NCBI RefSeq assembly: GCF_918797505.1
Contig: NC_092793.1
Location: 86,192,411-86,256,410 of the forward strand
Reading direction: 5' to 3'
Length of the DNA stretch: 64,000 nucleotides
From: Bemisia tabaci
Taxonomy: Eukaryota > Arthropoda > Insecta > Hemiptera > Aleyrodidae
A model generated the notes under the pieces. It did not search any database, was not told the origin of the DNA, and worked only from the letters and a program-made list of their open reading frames with translations. Positions 12,357 to 64,000 of the stretch are shown piece after piece; within the stretch, counting starts at the first letter, position 1, and every line of letters starts with the position of its first letter. The translations under genes were made by a program, and so were the position numbers.

Positions 12357-12640
12357 GCGCGCCAAAAAAACGACCGACGGCCATTTTTACTGGTCGCCAT
12401 TTTGGTTCCTGCACGGACCCCAGAGTGTTTCCCCTTTTAAAAGAGCTTATTGTAACCATAACAATAATCCCTAAAAGCGGCAATTTCCAATCAAGAAGTG
12501 CAGGGTTTTCTCCTGTACTCCGCGGACTGTTATGGCCCAATGCTTTTCATCATTTTTCTTTCCAATACGGCTAATACAAATGTCAAAACTTTGCCAAAAT
12601 GGGATCATCCATCCATGTCTTTCAGCCACTTTTCATAATT
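12357..12640. other. Presumed ACE 3' flank
   Basis: Sequence just past the ACE stop on the minus strand. No clear AATAAA (TTTATT on the plus strand) is visible, so the polyadenylation site is not placed. Confidence 0.35.
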
Positions 12641-54164
<41,524 letters not shown>

Positions 54165-55314
54165 CTGCAAACACAAATTATTGGAATTAACATACTCGTA
54201 CCTAAACATTCATTCAGTATGTAAAAAATTATTGCCTGATGGCATTTATAGTGAGCACTAAAGTCTCTTGATTATTAATAAATAATTTCGAAAATTACCT
54301 ACTCGTCAGTTTGACTCTGTGTGGGTGGAGCACTTGAAATAATAGAATTGCGATTTTGCAGGTCAGATGCTGACTTCCACTCTTATCACGAGGGGACCTT
54401 CCTCACAACTTGCTGGGTCGCGAAAAGGTGACAACTTTGGCTTTCAACCCTTTGTGGCCAGGGGTCCTTCTTGAGAGACATCTTTTTTCTTTTTTTTTTG
54501 ACTATACTAAATTAATTTCTTAAACATCATAGGTATATCTTTTTTGTACACCTCAGGAGACATCAGATCTATCCAGCAACATTTTTTTCACCGCAGGTAT
54601 GTGACGCGTTTTGGTTGAACTTATACTTTAAGTATTCGAAGTCGCCAACTTAGAAAAAATACCTAGGGTCCGGACTTGGTTGAGTTGCTATTTTTTTCAG
54701 TCCTTTACACTTGCTTTTGGACGGAAAGAAACATATTTTCGTCAAAAGGATGAGTTAGGAGGTCTGTAAAAAATGAAACTACCTAATCAATAACAATGTT
54801 CAGCTTTCTCAGAGCACATCATTTAATGTAAGCATGTCTCTTAGAATGGACATCAGGTGAATATAACCAACATGGACTTTGTCATTCTTTTTTTGTTAGC
54901 TCCTTTGCATCACTGAACTCCGCAGTGATAAGAGGAAATTTCAATCGACCAATGGATAACGATCTAGAGACTAGAGATTGGTGGTGGCCTACGAAAAACC
55001 GTAACATACATGGAGCGGTCGTTCGATAGGTGGACGGGGAGTGGAAATGGCCGATTGCTATCTTCGCCATAACCTCCAATACATGGAATCCTACGGGAGT
55101 TTTTAAAATAAATGATTTAGCGCTGAAATTTTAATCGTATAAACACACTTGATGAATGGCTAAGTTCCAAATCTTGGCACAGATTTTCAAATAGTTGGTT
55201 CTTTTGTTAGAAGTCCGTATTCAGCAACATAGTCCCATAAGAAGCCATAGAAACCGACTACCTTCGTCCCAACCTAATTGTTGCTCCTGGTGCAGAGACA
55301 AGAGACCCTTCACT
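54165..55314. other. Sequence 5' of the first visible ACE exon
   Basis: Minus-strand frames were examined for the expected preceding ACE exon; none fits. No element assigned. Confidence 0.4.
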
Positions 55315-56225
55315 CTGCCGTGATAGCGAAGAGAGCCGTAAGTGCAAAAATGAAGTTTTGAGAAAACGGGCTCAGAAGATTCTGACAAGAACATTTTATT
55401 GAAAGAAGCCTCCGTTCTTTGTCAAATTACCACTAATCGTCCGGAAGACTCCTAGAAATCGTATGGGTGATTGAAAATCGACGGATTTTATTTCCATTCC
55501 ATAAAAAGGGTATTTTTCATTTTCATGCTAGGTTACCTATATTGTTAGGCAAGACAGCCGTAAGTGCGGTCTTCTCATAGAGAACATAGAGTCGTAATGT
55601 AAATGGGAGAGCTGGCGCCATGTTCTGCTCGACGAATTCCGAGCCCGGTGTGCGCCGAGTTCGGGTCGCTTTTTCGATACATTTTCGATCCAAAATGGCG
55701 GTGTGGAATACGTGGTAATTCCTATCTCCTTTGTTGTTGTTGTTGTTGTTTTCATCGGATGGCCGGGTACCTGTGTATCGCAAACAATCGATTATGTATC
55801 GAAAAAGTGACCCGGCGTCACACAGGAGTCTCGGAATTCGGGACATGGAAAATGCTTAAAAGTGGCGCCACCTCTCCCACTTACATTACGACTCTATGTA
55901 CTCTATGTATCTTCTACATGCTTTCGTGATTGCGTTTTGGACGCACAACAAACACATTTTCAGGTTAGATATTGGAAGAAGAGGGCGGCACTTTACTGGA
56001 AAGCACTGTTTTCATTGGCTCTCATGCATCTACGGCTGTCTTGAAAAAAACTGTGTCATTTTTTGTGCACTTACGGCCTTTTGATACGGCTCGTTTTTCA
56101 TTAAATTAGGATGAATTTTGCTGTTTTAGTTGTCTCAGTAATTTCATCTAAAAGAGTTTAGACGAATTTTGAAGAAAACTCGATTTCGATAATTTTGCAC
56201 TTACGGCTCTCTTCGCTATCGCGGC
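55315..56225. mobile_element. Foldback element with internal hairpin
   Basis: Outer ends GCGAAGAGAGCCGTAAGTGC and its inverse (56200-56220). An inner pair at 55578-55620 and 55860-55910 (CATAGAGTCGTAATGTAAAT and inverse). GCCGTAAGTGC occurs four times. A (GTT)n run at 55733-55752. Confidence 0.85.
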
Positions 56226-56613
56226 AGCACTGGCCTCGGTGGCCACTCGGTGGCACTGGCCTTGGCGACAGGTGGAAGCTTTTACTTTCGGGGTTTCAAT
56301 AATTCCTTATGGACAATTACTAGGGAGCAACAGTCATCACCCTAGTTTTGGCTGTTGACCTTCCTACATGGTCGATGATGAGCTTCGGATGAAGTCATGA
56401 CACAAACAAGTTTCCCAAACGTCGGCCATTTTCGTCTTGTTTGCAAAACGGAACTGCCAACACGTTGTTGAACATCAACCATGTAGGTAAGTCAACAGTA
56501 GAATGCTGAAGTCCCGAAATAGACCCTGGGCCAGCAAGGGGTAACCCTCCCCCCCCCCCCCCCCCGTGGGAATTTTAAAGGTGGTGACTTTCTTGAAGCT
56601 CTCGACTAGTAGA

Positions 56614-58856
56614 ATGAGATTTTTCTTGTTTACGCGAATTCTATCGTGGTAGGGGGGGAGTAAGCCCCCCCTAAACCCCCCAAAATTGCTCAGAATTCCG
56701 ACTTTTCTGCGAATTTTCCCACTTTAACCCGAAAAGGCTCGATTTTAGGGCAAAACTCTACATAACCATTCTGAAAGCTCGTAAAATCCTGGTCTAGAAA
56801 AGCTTTAAGTGACTTTCGCCATTACCCGCGGTTCCCCAAAATGGGGGGGGGGGGGGCTTAAAAGGTCAAAATATCTCAAATTTCCGCGAAAATGACCGTT
56901 TCGCCACGATTTCTCGCCAATAACGCGGAGAAGGTTGGTAATATCGTAACATTGTTTATCCCTAAAATGATAGAGCATTACTTTTTTATACGAGGGGCGG
57001 CCTAACCCCTCGTGAGGGGAGGGGGGCCCCCCAGCAGTACCCACCCTATAAAAACCGTCAAGATTGGCCGCTTCCTTGATGTAGCGTTATGCGCAAAAAT
57101 GGGCGGCTAAATGAAAACAAGTGCGTTTGTTCTGAGAGAACATCAGTGTGACTTCTTGTGGGAGGTGACAGGGAGGAGGGAGGTACATCCTCCTCCCTCC
57201 CCCTCCCCCTCCCCCAAAAAATAATCACGAAAAACTTTAATGAAACGCGCAAAATTCCACTTTGTTAGGCGACTTTCAGGGCTTGTCATTAAGACGCTTT
57301 ACACTAACATAATTTAACGAGGGGGGGGGGAGAAGGGTTTATCCTCCCGCCTTCTCTTCCACCCCCTTCCCCTCCCCCCAAAAAATAATCACGAAAAAAT
57401 TTAAATAAACGCGAAAATTCCATACTGTAAAAGGCGACTTTCAGGGCGTATCATTGTCACGCTCACAATAATATAATTTAATGAGGGGAGGGGGGGGGCG
57501 TTCGACATCTTAGCCTCCCCAGCCAACATTAAAAAAGGGTGGGGGAGGGATAATTTAAAAACGTCACTTGCTTAATAATAGGAGGGACAGGGAAACCTAG
57601 CTGCAGTAGGAGAATTTTAAGATGTGACCGAAATTAAGATTAAGACCAAATGAATGATTGAATACTTCGGCAAACGATCCAATAATTTTTCAGCCTATTC
57701 TCCAAACGTTTCAAAAATGTTGACATACGCTTCAGAATGTACATTTCCGTCAATTACGAATAAGCTCCCCTCAATTTCAGTAATTTCCAAAAAATGAAAT
57801 AGTATCTCTACGTTCCCTGATTTAATTACGTATCCGTTCACATCTTAAAATTCTCCTACTGCAGCTACGTTTCCCCGTCCCTCCTATTATTAAGCAAGTG
57901 ACGTTTTTAAATTATCCCTCCCCCACCCTTTTTTAATGTTGGCTGGGGAGGCTAAGATGTCGAACGCCACCCCCTCCCCTCATTAAATTATATTATTGTG
58001 AGCGTGACAATGATACGCCCTGAAAGTCGCCTTTTACAGTATGGAATTTTCGCGTTTATTTAAATTTTTTCGTGATTATTTTTTGGGGGGAGGGGGAGGG
58101 GGTGGAAGAGAAGGCGGGAGGATAAACCCTTCTCCCCCCCCCACTCGTCAAATTATGTTAGTGTAAAGCGTCTTAATGACAAGCCCTGAAAGTCGCCTAA
58201 CAAAGTGGAATTTTGCGCGTTTCATTAAAGTTTTTCGTGATTATTTTTTGGGGGAGGGGGAGGGGGAGGGAGGAGGATGTACCTCCCTCCTCCCTGTCAC
58301 CTCCCACAAGAAGTCACACTGATGTTCTCTCAGAACAAACGCACTTGTTTTCATTTAGCCGCCCATTTTTGCGCATAACGCTACATCAAGGAAGCGGCCA
58401 ATCTTGACGGTTTTTATAGGGTGGGTACTGCTGGGGGGCCCCCCTCCCCTCACGAGGGGTTAGGCCGCCCCTCGTATAAAAAAGTAATGCTCTATCATTT
58501 TAGGGATAAACAATGTTACGATATTACCAACCTTCTCCGCGTTATTGGCGAGAAATCGTGGCGAAACGGTCATTTTCGCGGAAATTTGAGATATTTTGAC
58601 CTTTTAAGCCCCCCCCCCCCCATTTTGGGGAACCGCGGGTAATGGCGAAAGTCACTTAAAGCTTTTCTAGACCAGAATTTTACGAGCTTTCAGAATGGTT
58701 ATGTAGAGTTTTGCCCTAAAATCAAGCCTTTTCGGGTAAAAGTGAGAAAATTTGCAGAAAAGTCGGAATTCTGAGCAATTTAGGGGGGTTTAGGGGGGGG
58801 GGCTTACTCCCCCCCCCCCACCACGATAGAATTCGCGTAAACAAGAAAAATCTCAT
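56614..58856. mobile_element. 2.2-kb palindromic element
   Basis: ATGAGATTTTTCTTGTTTAC at the left, its inverse at the right. Arms match almost throughout, including G/C runs and GGAGAATTTTAAGATGTGA near the centre; loop about 57640-57838. The mirrored open frames at 56805-57252 and 58213-58642 are arm sequence, not genes. Confidence 0.93.
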
Positions 58857-59600
58857 ACATACCGACATAACAGAGACGGAGCGCTAAAAGCAAAAAATGA
58901 GGCTTCTTTTCAACCACCTCCACTATTGGCTAGAGGATTGGCGACGAAATCGGGACAAGTTTGAAATTCAAATGTAGGGCGGGAACTAAATAAAATTGCG
59001 GAAACAAAGTATTCTAGGTCCAATAGGTCCCGGGTTCGAATCCCGGTGGTGGCGACAAATTTTCATGGAACTGACGAGTGGATCTGCAGAAACAGATTCC
59101 TCTCGGCCTTAATCCCTGAAAATTTGAAAGCCTGGAGCATGGATGTGCCTAAATCCCATGATGTCTAAGGACAATAAATACTGTCTATCGATGGCTGTAG
59201 GTTCCAACGGAATATAAGCCACTAAACCAGCAAAAAAAAAAAAAAAAAACTTTAGGTTAGTTTTGGTCCGTCGTCGACCGATTAATTTCATTTGGGAGTA
59301 ACGGTCATCTACGACTGTAACGGCCTGTTTGAACCTGCAGAACCACCATGATCAGAAGAAAAACTAACTATATCTGAGATTACTGCCTGTTACCGAGCAA
59401 AAGTAGGTGTATCATAATAGGACGCAGTCTCAACTTTCTTAATATACCTAGGTATTCGTTTTAGGCATTTAAAATACGTTTAAGAAGAAGAAAGGTGGAA
59501 AAATCAAGAGGACAAGTTCAAATCAAATTTCCGTTTGCCGCCATGGATTCCCGCGCTCATTTACACACTCACACAAGCGTCCAGTGCCAAACAAGGCTTC
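58857..59600. other. Unassigned, with a tRNA 3'-half-like block
   Basis: GGTCCCGGGTTCGAATCCCGG at about 59027-59047 followed by TGGTGGCGAC resembles the T arm and acceptor of a tRNA; the 5' half is missing. A-run at 59230-59249. Confidence 0.4.
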
Positions 59601-59624
59601 TTTTTCCCCCGTGCTTTTAGAGTT

Positions 59625-59850
59625 TGCGGTGTCTGAAAATCGCCGCCTCTAGGTATGTTATTTTTTATAAGGAAAACAAATTAACATCATTCCTTGAAGT
59701 TTTTGCAAAATTTTCTTCGCACAGAGAAGAAAAATCACCGCAATTTTAAAGAATTGCCGTCGAGTAGTTTCCCGTTTAAAAAAAAAGTATGACAGGAAGT
59801 CTTCAACGTCGCAAACCGAGTTCTGTGACTGCCGACGTGCACCGTCAGGA
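59625..59850. repeat. Truncated relative of the 21759-22001 MITE
   Basis: Same orientation and order of words: TTTGCGGTGT, CATCATTCCTT, CGCACA-GAAAAATCAC, GTCGAGTAGTTT, AAGTATGACAGGAAGTC, CGTCGCAAACCGAG. The TIRs have been lost. Confidence 0.75.
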
Positions 59851-59889
59851 CAAATACAGATACAATAGAAATGCTTAAAAAACAAATAG

Positions 59890-60130
59890 AAAATTTATCA
59901 GTAGGCGAGCAAGAATTTAGAATAGGAATTCTCATTTTCTCAAAAAACACTTTGTTTAATGGTTTCGTCAAAATGTCTGCTAGCTGATTTTTCGAGGGCA
60001 GAAATTTAACAGGAATAACAGAATTTTGAATAAGCTCTTTTATAAAAGGGTGTATGACATCAACGTGTTTTAATCTCTTTGGTTGCTCAAACTGATGGGA
60101 TACTTTAATTGCTGACTGATTGTCTTCGTA
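59890..60130 (-). pseudogene. Ty1/Copia RNase H C-terminal fragment
   Basis: The minus strand reads IYEDNQSAIKVSHQ, RLKHVDVIHPFIKELIQ, VKFLPSKNQLADILTKPL and NKVFFEKM, the standard end of a Copia polyprotein (RNase H motifs EDNQSAI, KHVDV and QLADILTKPL). The 5' side is cut by a hairpin MITE at 60131. Nothing earlier in the polyprotein is recognised beyond it. The frame then drifts into non-coding sequence related to a MITE. Transposon relic. Confidence 0.9.
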
Positions 60131-60277
60131 AATTGGACTGCATTTTGCAATTTGGACCTATAAATTCCGGCCCGGTTTAAAAACAACGTATGTGCCATTA
60201 GTTTCCCTATGCACATAAGTGTTTTTTCAGATGAGCCAGAATTTATAGGTCCAAATTGCAAAATGCAGTCCAATTGG
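60131..60277. mobile_element. Hairpin MITE (TGCATTTTGCAA family), copy 2
   Basis: AATTGGACTGCATTTTGCAA at the left, its inverse at the right, and CCTATAAATTC inside. 147 bp. It interrupts the Copia RNase H relic. Confidence 0.9.
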
Positions 60278-61284
60278 CACAGGTACCTACACTTGGCTCA
60301 TTTGGAATTACTTCAATTTTTCGTAGTAAATTGTTGTACCGACATGCAGTTGGCAAGCTGCTCTGTTAGCTGGGGGAATTTCAGGTTTGCCTCGCAGCAT
60401 CCCTGCAGAAATTCCCGTGGTCAATCAGAGGAGCGGATTTCTCGGCTGATCACAGGAGGGGGGAGCGACGTTAGGGGAGCGAGGCTATGAGGAGAGCGCT
60501 GGTGAGCGCAGGGTCGTCGCGGAGATCACTGGATTTTTATTTTTCTATCATTTTTTTTCTTTTTTTTTGGCTTTTCGCTGGATCCAAAGTTTGAGCGTGT
60601 TTTTTCTCGATGAGCTTCATCTTTTCGCGTATTTTGAAATAATAAATGCTATGTCGTCGAAATCGCGAGTTATTTTTTTATCCGCTCTTTCGCGCACCTT
60701 AACATAGGGAGCCTGTCGCTGTGCTCAACAGATTACCTACAGGACTTAGAGACGCCGTCCAAATGTCAATCTCGAATGGTTCACTTTACGACTATTAATC
60801 TTTTGAACTCATATTTTGTTACAAAAACTGTTACCAGGGTTTTTTCCCCCCAAAAAAATTCAATTTTCAACTACCTAAAGCGTAACTGCTTTACGGTCAA
60901 GACTTTGGTAGGTACTGCAAAAGCCCATAATTTGTCGAGGGTATCATGTTTACAAAAGACTATTTTTTACATAGCCCGTCAACAGTTTCTAGCAACGTGA
61001 TCCAGCATAATAAACAAGCTACCTATCATCCCTTTTCACACTTTGAACAGGGCGTATAATAGTGGAAATAATCAATTACCCGACTGCATTTTTGAAATTC
61101 CTATAATATGAAAGGGACATCATTAGAAGATGGGGAATTCTACGAAGAGTGTCCAATTTCAGTCATTAACTTTTCATAAGTAAAAAGTTTGATATAAAAT
61201 CTCACATACCTCACCTGAAATAATGGAAAATACGTGTTTTTATTGAAATCTGAACTAAAATTATGAACGTCGTTGTATTCAGCG
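60278..61284. other. No recognisable gene
   Basis: Contains GC-richer sequence at 60360-60520 and T-runs at about 60550-60570; no assignable element. Confidence 0.35.
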
Positions 61285-62446
61285 CAGGGATTTAGAGCTG
61301 AGGTTTGAGGGAGCATCATAAACGGAGCCGCATCGGCACGCGAGGCGGAGGCCCGGCGCGGACTTTCATGCCGCTTCGATCAGTGCGCCGGGGGAGCGCA
61401 TATGCCGTTGAGGCGGCTTCACCTGGTGAAGCCGACTCCCGGCTCCTTTTCTGATGCTGCATCAGTTTTGATGCTGAGTCCAGCATCAAAATTAGCGGCC
61501 TCAATTAGCAGACGCGTCGGACGCCAGCTCCCCGGGCCCGGCTGCCGGTCGGCTAGTTGCACGGGGCTGTGTTTTCAACCCTTCCTCGGCGTCCACTTCT
61601 TAGAACTTTCCTCCTCCCTCCCGCTGTCCTCTCACCTGTAGAACCCTTCTCCTCCGCGGTCACCTCGACGGTTCACCCTCTTCCTGGTTTCATTTCGTCA
61701 CTCTCACTTTCCACAGATTCACCACCTTCCGAGTTCGTTGCGATACATCCGCTTACACATTGTGCGTCCTCTCCTAGGCTTGCGGATAAGCTGCCTACTT
61801 ATTTCAGCGCTTCGCGCTTCTCGCGGCACGGCAAGCAGGCATTTGAGGCGCCTCATGAGGTTATGCTGTACAGCATCAACTCGTAGCTTCAGCATCAATG
61901 CCGTACGCCCAGGTAGCGGCCGTTCGGGCATACGGCTCCGAGCCTGATGCGCTCAACCTGCCGGCCGCCGGCTTCGGGCATTGAAGCCCGATGCTGGAGA
62001 GCCGACCGAGCCAGCCTCAAGCGCTGATGCTGAGGTTTGATGCTGGCTCATGGGCCTCAGCCTCTGAGGCCGGACCGTCGGCTTGCGGCCCGATACGGCC
62101 TTAATTTTCGGACCCGCCACCCAGCTTAATTACCGACGGGGCTGTCCCAGAAGACCGCGACCCTCGGACTCGGCGATGAATTCGCGGAACACCCCTTTGT
62201 TTACGTTTCCCATTGGCGCGGTGGCCCACGCCGGGGCGCTGGCGTCCGACGCGTCTGCTAATTGAGGCCGCTAATTTTGATGCTGGACTCAGCATCAAAA
62301 CTGATGCAGCATCAGAAAAGGAGCCGGGAGTCGGCTTCACCGGCGCACTGATCGAAGCGGCATGAAAGTCCGCGCCGGGCCTCCGCCTCGCGCGCCGATG
62401 CGGCTCCGTTTATGATGCTCCCTCAAACCTCAGCTCTAAATCCCTG
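61285..62446. mobile_element. GC-rich inverted-repeat element
   Basis: CAGGGATTTAGAGCTGAGGT at 61285 and its inverse ending at 62446; arms of about 0.25 kb (GGCGGAGGCCCGGCGCGGAC, AAGGAGCCGGGAGTCGGCTT orientation). The interior is full of GATGCTG(A) and GAGGC words. Much higher GC than the flanks. The many overlapping open frames result from high GC. Confidence 0.88.
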
Positions 62447-63432
62447 ACGGCAAGGCAGCAAGGCACCCTCCGTTACCTTCACATGCGCTACTCCGTTTTT
62501 TTAAACTTTCTTTCGCTCTCACTAAAGTGTTACTTTCTCACATTTGAACGGATTTAAACAGAATTATCCTGAGCCCACTTCAGGTTGCTGCAAGTTTTCT
62601 CTTGGAACTAAAACTAGAATACATACATACGACGTTTTAAGTCAGGATATTACCTACTTGGTTTTGGCTGAAAAATTACCACTTAAATAAAAAGTAGGCC
62701 ATCTCTGATGTGGTTCTGCTGAATACGTTTGATCATTTTATCGTTTGGTTCTTCTTCCTTCCATGCTTCTACTTAATTGAGTCTCTTTTTAATCATTAAT
62801 GGTTTTTCAGTAGGTAATTAAAAATAAATAAATAAATTTCTAAAAGTTCTTCACTCTACGTCGGATTCACCTGAGTCTCTAGCGGGCCCTATAATTTTTT
62901 ATTGTTACTTTCCTCCGTTCTTGTTAAAAGTTCTTAATCGTTTTTTACGCTTGTGATTTGGACTCAATTTTCCCGGGGGGGGGGGGGGGGGGGCTTTGGC
63001 TTTAAACCTTTGCATTTTTGCTAACTTTCTTCATACATTTCCCATTTCATCAGCACTTTTCAACAAATAATTCTTATTTCTAAGTTGTTAGAAAGTTGTG
63101 AAGTGATTTGAGAGAGGTGTGAGCGGTCATGCTGGTAAATAAGGTTACCTATAACCAGAAAAAAATCGGCATTTCCGTTTAAAACTTAGCTTTCCTAGGA
63201 AGAAATTAATTTTTCAAAAAATTCGCAGATGATGCATTAAAACGAAGGTCCTTTTTGGGTTCCGCTGTCAAAAATATACCGGAATTTGTGTAAGGCACGT
63301 CTGAAAATAATCCCAGTTTCTCATAAGGATGTTTTCTCGGACAAACCCGTTACTCCGTCCACATACCACAATTTTTCAGCAGCATTCATGCTTATCTTAA
63401 TGCTTTCGTAGAGTTACTCTTTAACAAAAACA
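62447..63432. other. No recognisable gene
   Basis: AT-rich, with a 19-base G-run at 62975-62993. Confidence 0.4.
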
Positions 63433-63573
63433 AACTGCATTTTGCAATTCGGAGCTATAAATTCTGGCTCATCTGAAAAAACACTTATGTGCATAGGGAA
63501 ACTAATGGCACATACGTTGTTTTTAAACCGGGCTAGAATTTTTAGTTCCAAATTGCAAGATGCAGCCCATTTT
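63433..63573. mobile_element. Hairpin MITE (TGCATTTTGCAA family), copy 3
   Basis: ACTGCATTTTGCAATTCGGA at the left, TCCAAATTGCAAGATGCAG at the right. The loop is the inverse of copy 2 (TTATGTGCATAGGGAAACTA). Confidence 0.88.
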
Positions 63574-64000
63574 TCAAGCTATGAAGTTACAATCATCGAT
63601 TCCTCGTATAGTGGTGTGAAAGTTTAAGGTATGTGACCGGCAACGAGAGAGAAGCTGTAGGTCAATGACCCCATTATTAAGTTATTGAAAACAGATCATA
63701 TGACTTCTAGAAGACTTCTACGAAAAGAAGGGGATAAAATGGACGTATTTCTATCAAACAGAACTGTGAGCAGGTGAAAAATATGAGGTGTGCTCTAAAA
63801 ATCTGCATAAGAAACAATGTAAAAGAGGGCGTGATTACTTTTGAAGAATTGGAAAAGCGGGATATTACATTCTATCATACAGAACTATGTGCCAACTGAA
63901 TGCGGGATTCATGAGCCGCGAGGATGGGACGAGAGCGTTGTGGACAGGGCTCATAAGAGTTAAAGCGCCCCGACGACGGCGTTAATTTCTTGCAAGGGCA
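63574..64000. other. No recognisable gene
   Basis: AT-rich to mixed sequence up to the window end; no element or exon assigned. Confidence 0.35.

Noticed and set aside
54165..56225. Candidate N-terminal ACE exons on the minus strand
   Set aside because: None of the frames shows the expected motifs before LLGNMWAQ; no exon is called rather than forcing one.
56805..58642. Paired identical open frames on opposite strands
   Set aside because: They are the two arms of one palindrome; the mirrored frames are by-products.
61402..62340. Several overlapping GC-rich open frames
   Set aside because: They overlap on both strands, mirror each other across the inverted repeat, and show no domain. High GC explains the lack of stops.

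Overview
The window looks like part of an insect chromosome. The main evidence is a spliced gene with GT-AG introns for a single-domain, insect-type angiotensin-converting enzyme, embedded in AT-rich DNA crowded with transposable elements. The abundance of palindromic elements and of short GTACCTA/TAGGTAC-type motifs suggests a hemipteran (whitefly- or aphid-like). That placement is a guess; only a database comparison could settle it.

The only host gene I can support lies on the minus strand. Eight exons between 54164 and 12641 encode the last 380 or so residues of a peptidase family M2 protein (ACE/Ance). Exon order, strand, splice sites and reading phase agree across all seven introns (1.7 to 10.7 kb). 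The zinc site is present (HEMSH in exon 3, the Glu ligand in FHEAIAD in exon 4), but several normally fixed active-site positions have changed. The N-terminal third, including the signal peptide, must lie beyond the right edge, because no earlier exon was recognised between 54165 and 64000.

Almost everything else is mobile or repeated DNA. From left to right: a 1.09-kb TIR element (289-1373) with an inverted second copy at 29838-30927; tandem arrays and hairpins (4.2-7.2 kb); a foldback element (7.95-9.42 kb); a TIR element (9518-12356) holding a nested 1.81-kb element whose inverted twin sits at 50639-52452; a CAGGGTGT foldback in the last intron (13180-14333); a tRNA-derived SINE; a TATA promoter; a short LTR element with TSD and polypurine tract (16442-17294) whose interior is a GGCGATTAACGCC minisatellite; Ty3/Gypsy integrase relics (19.8-21.0 kb); more foldbacks (35.2-36.9, 37.65-39.17 kb); a several-level nest of palindromic elements (40.1-43.56 kb); a hexanucleotide microsatellite next to a Helitron 5' coding fragment (44.6-45.7 kb); a hAT-type MITE with perfect 8-bp TSD (48009-48172); a 2.4-kb palindrome split by the 1.81-kb element (48336-52524); a TTAA-flanked MITE (53436-53880); further palindromes (55.3-58.9 and 61.3-62.4 kb); and a Ty1/Copia RNase H remnant (59.9-60.1 kb).

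The introns of the ACE gene are therefore built almost entirely of inverted-repeat elements. Its primary transcript would contain several long hairpins, which makes intron-borne double-stranded RNA and inverted-repeat-driven rearrangement the most interesting general features of the locus.
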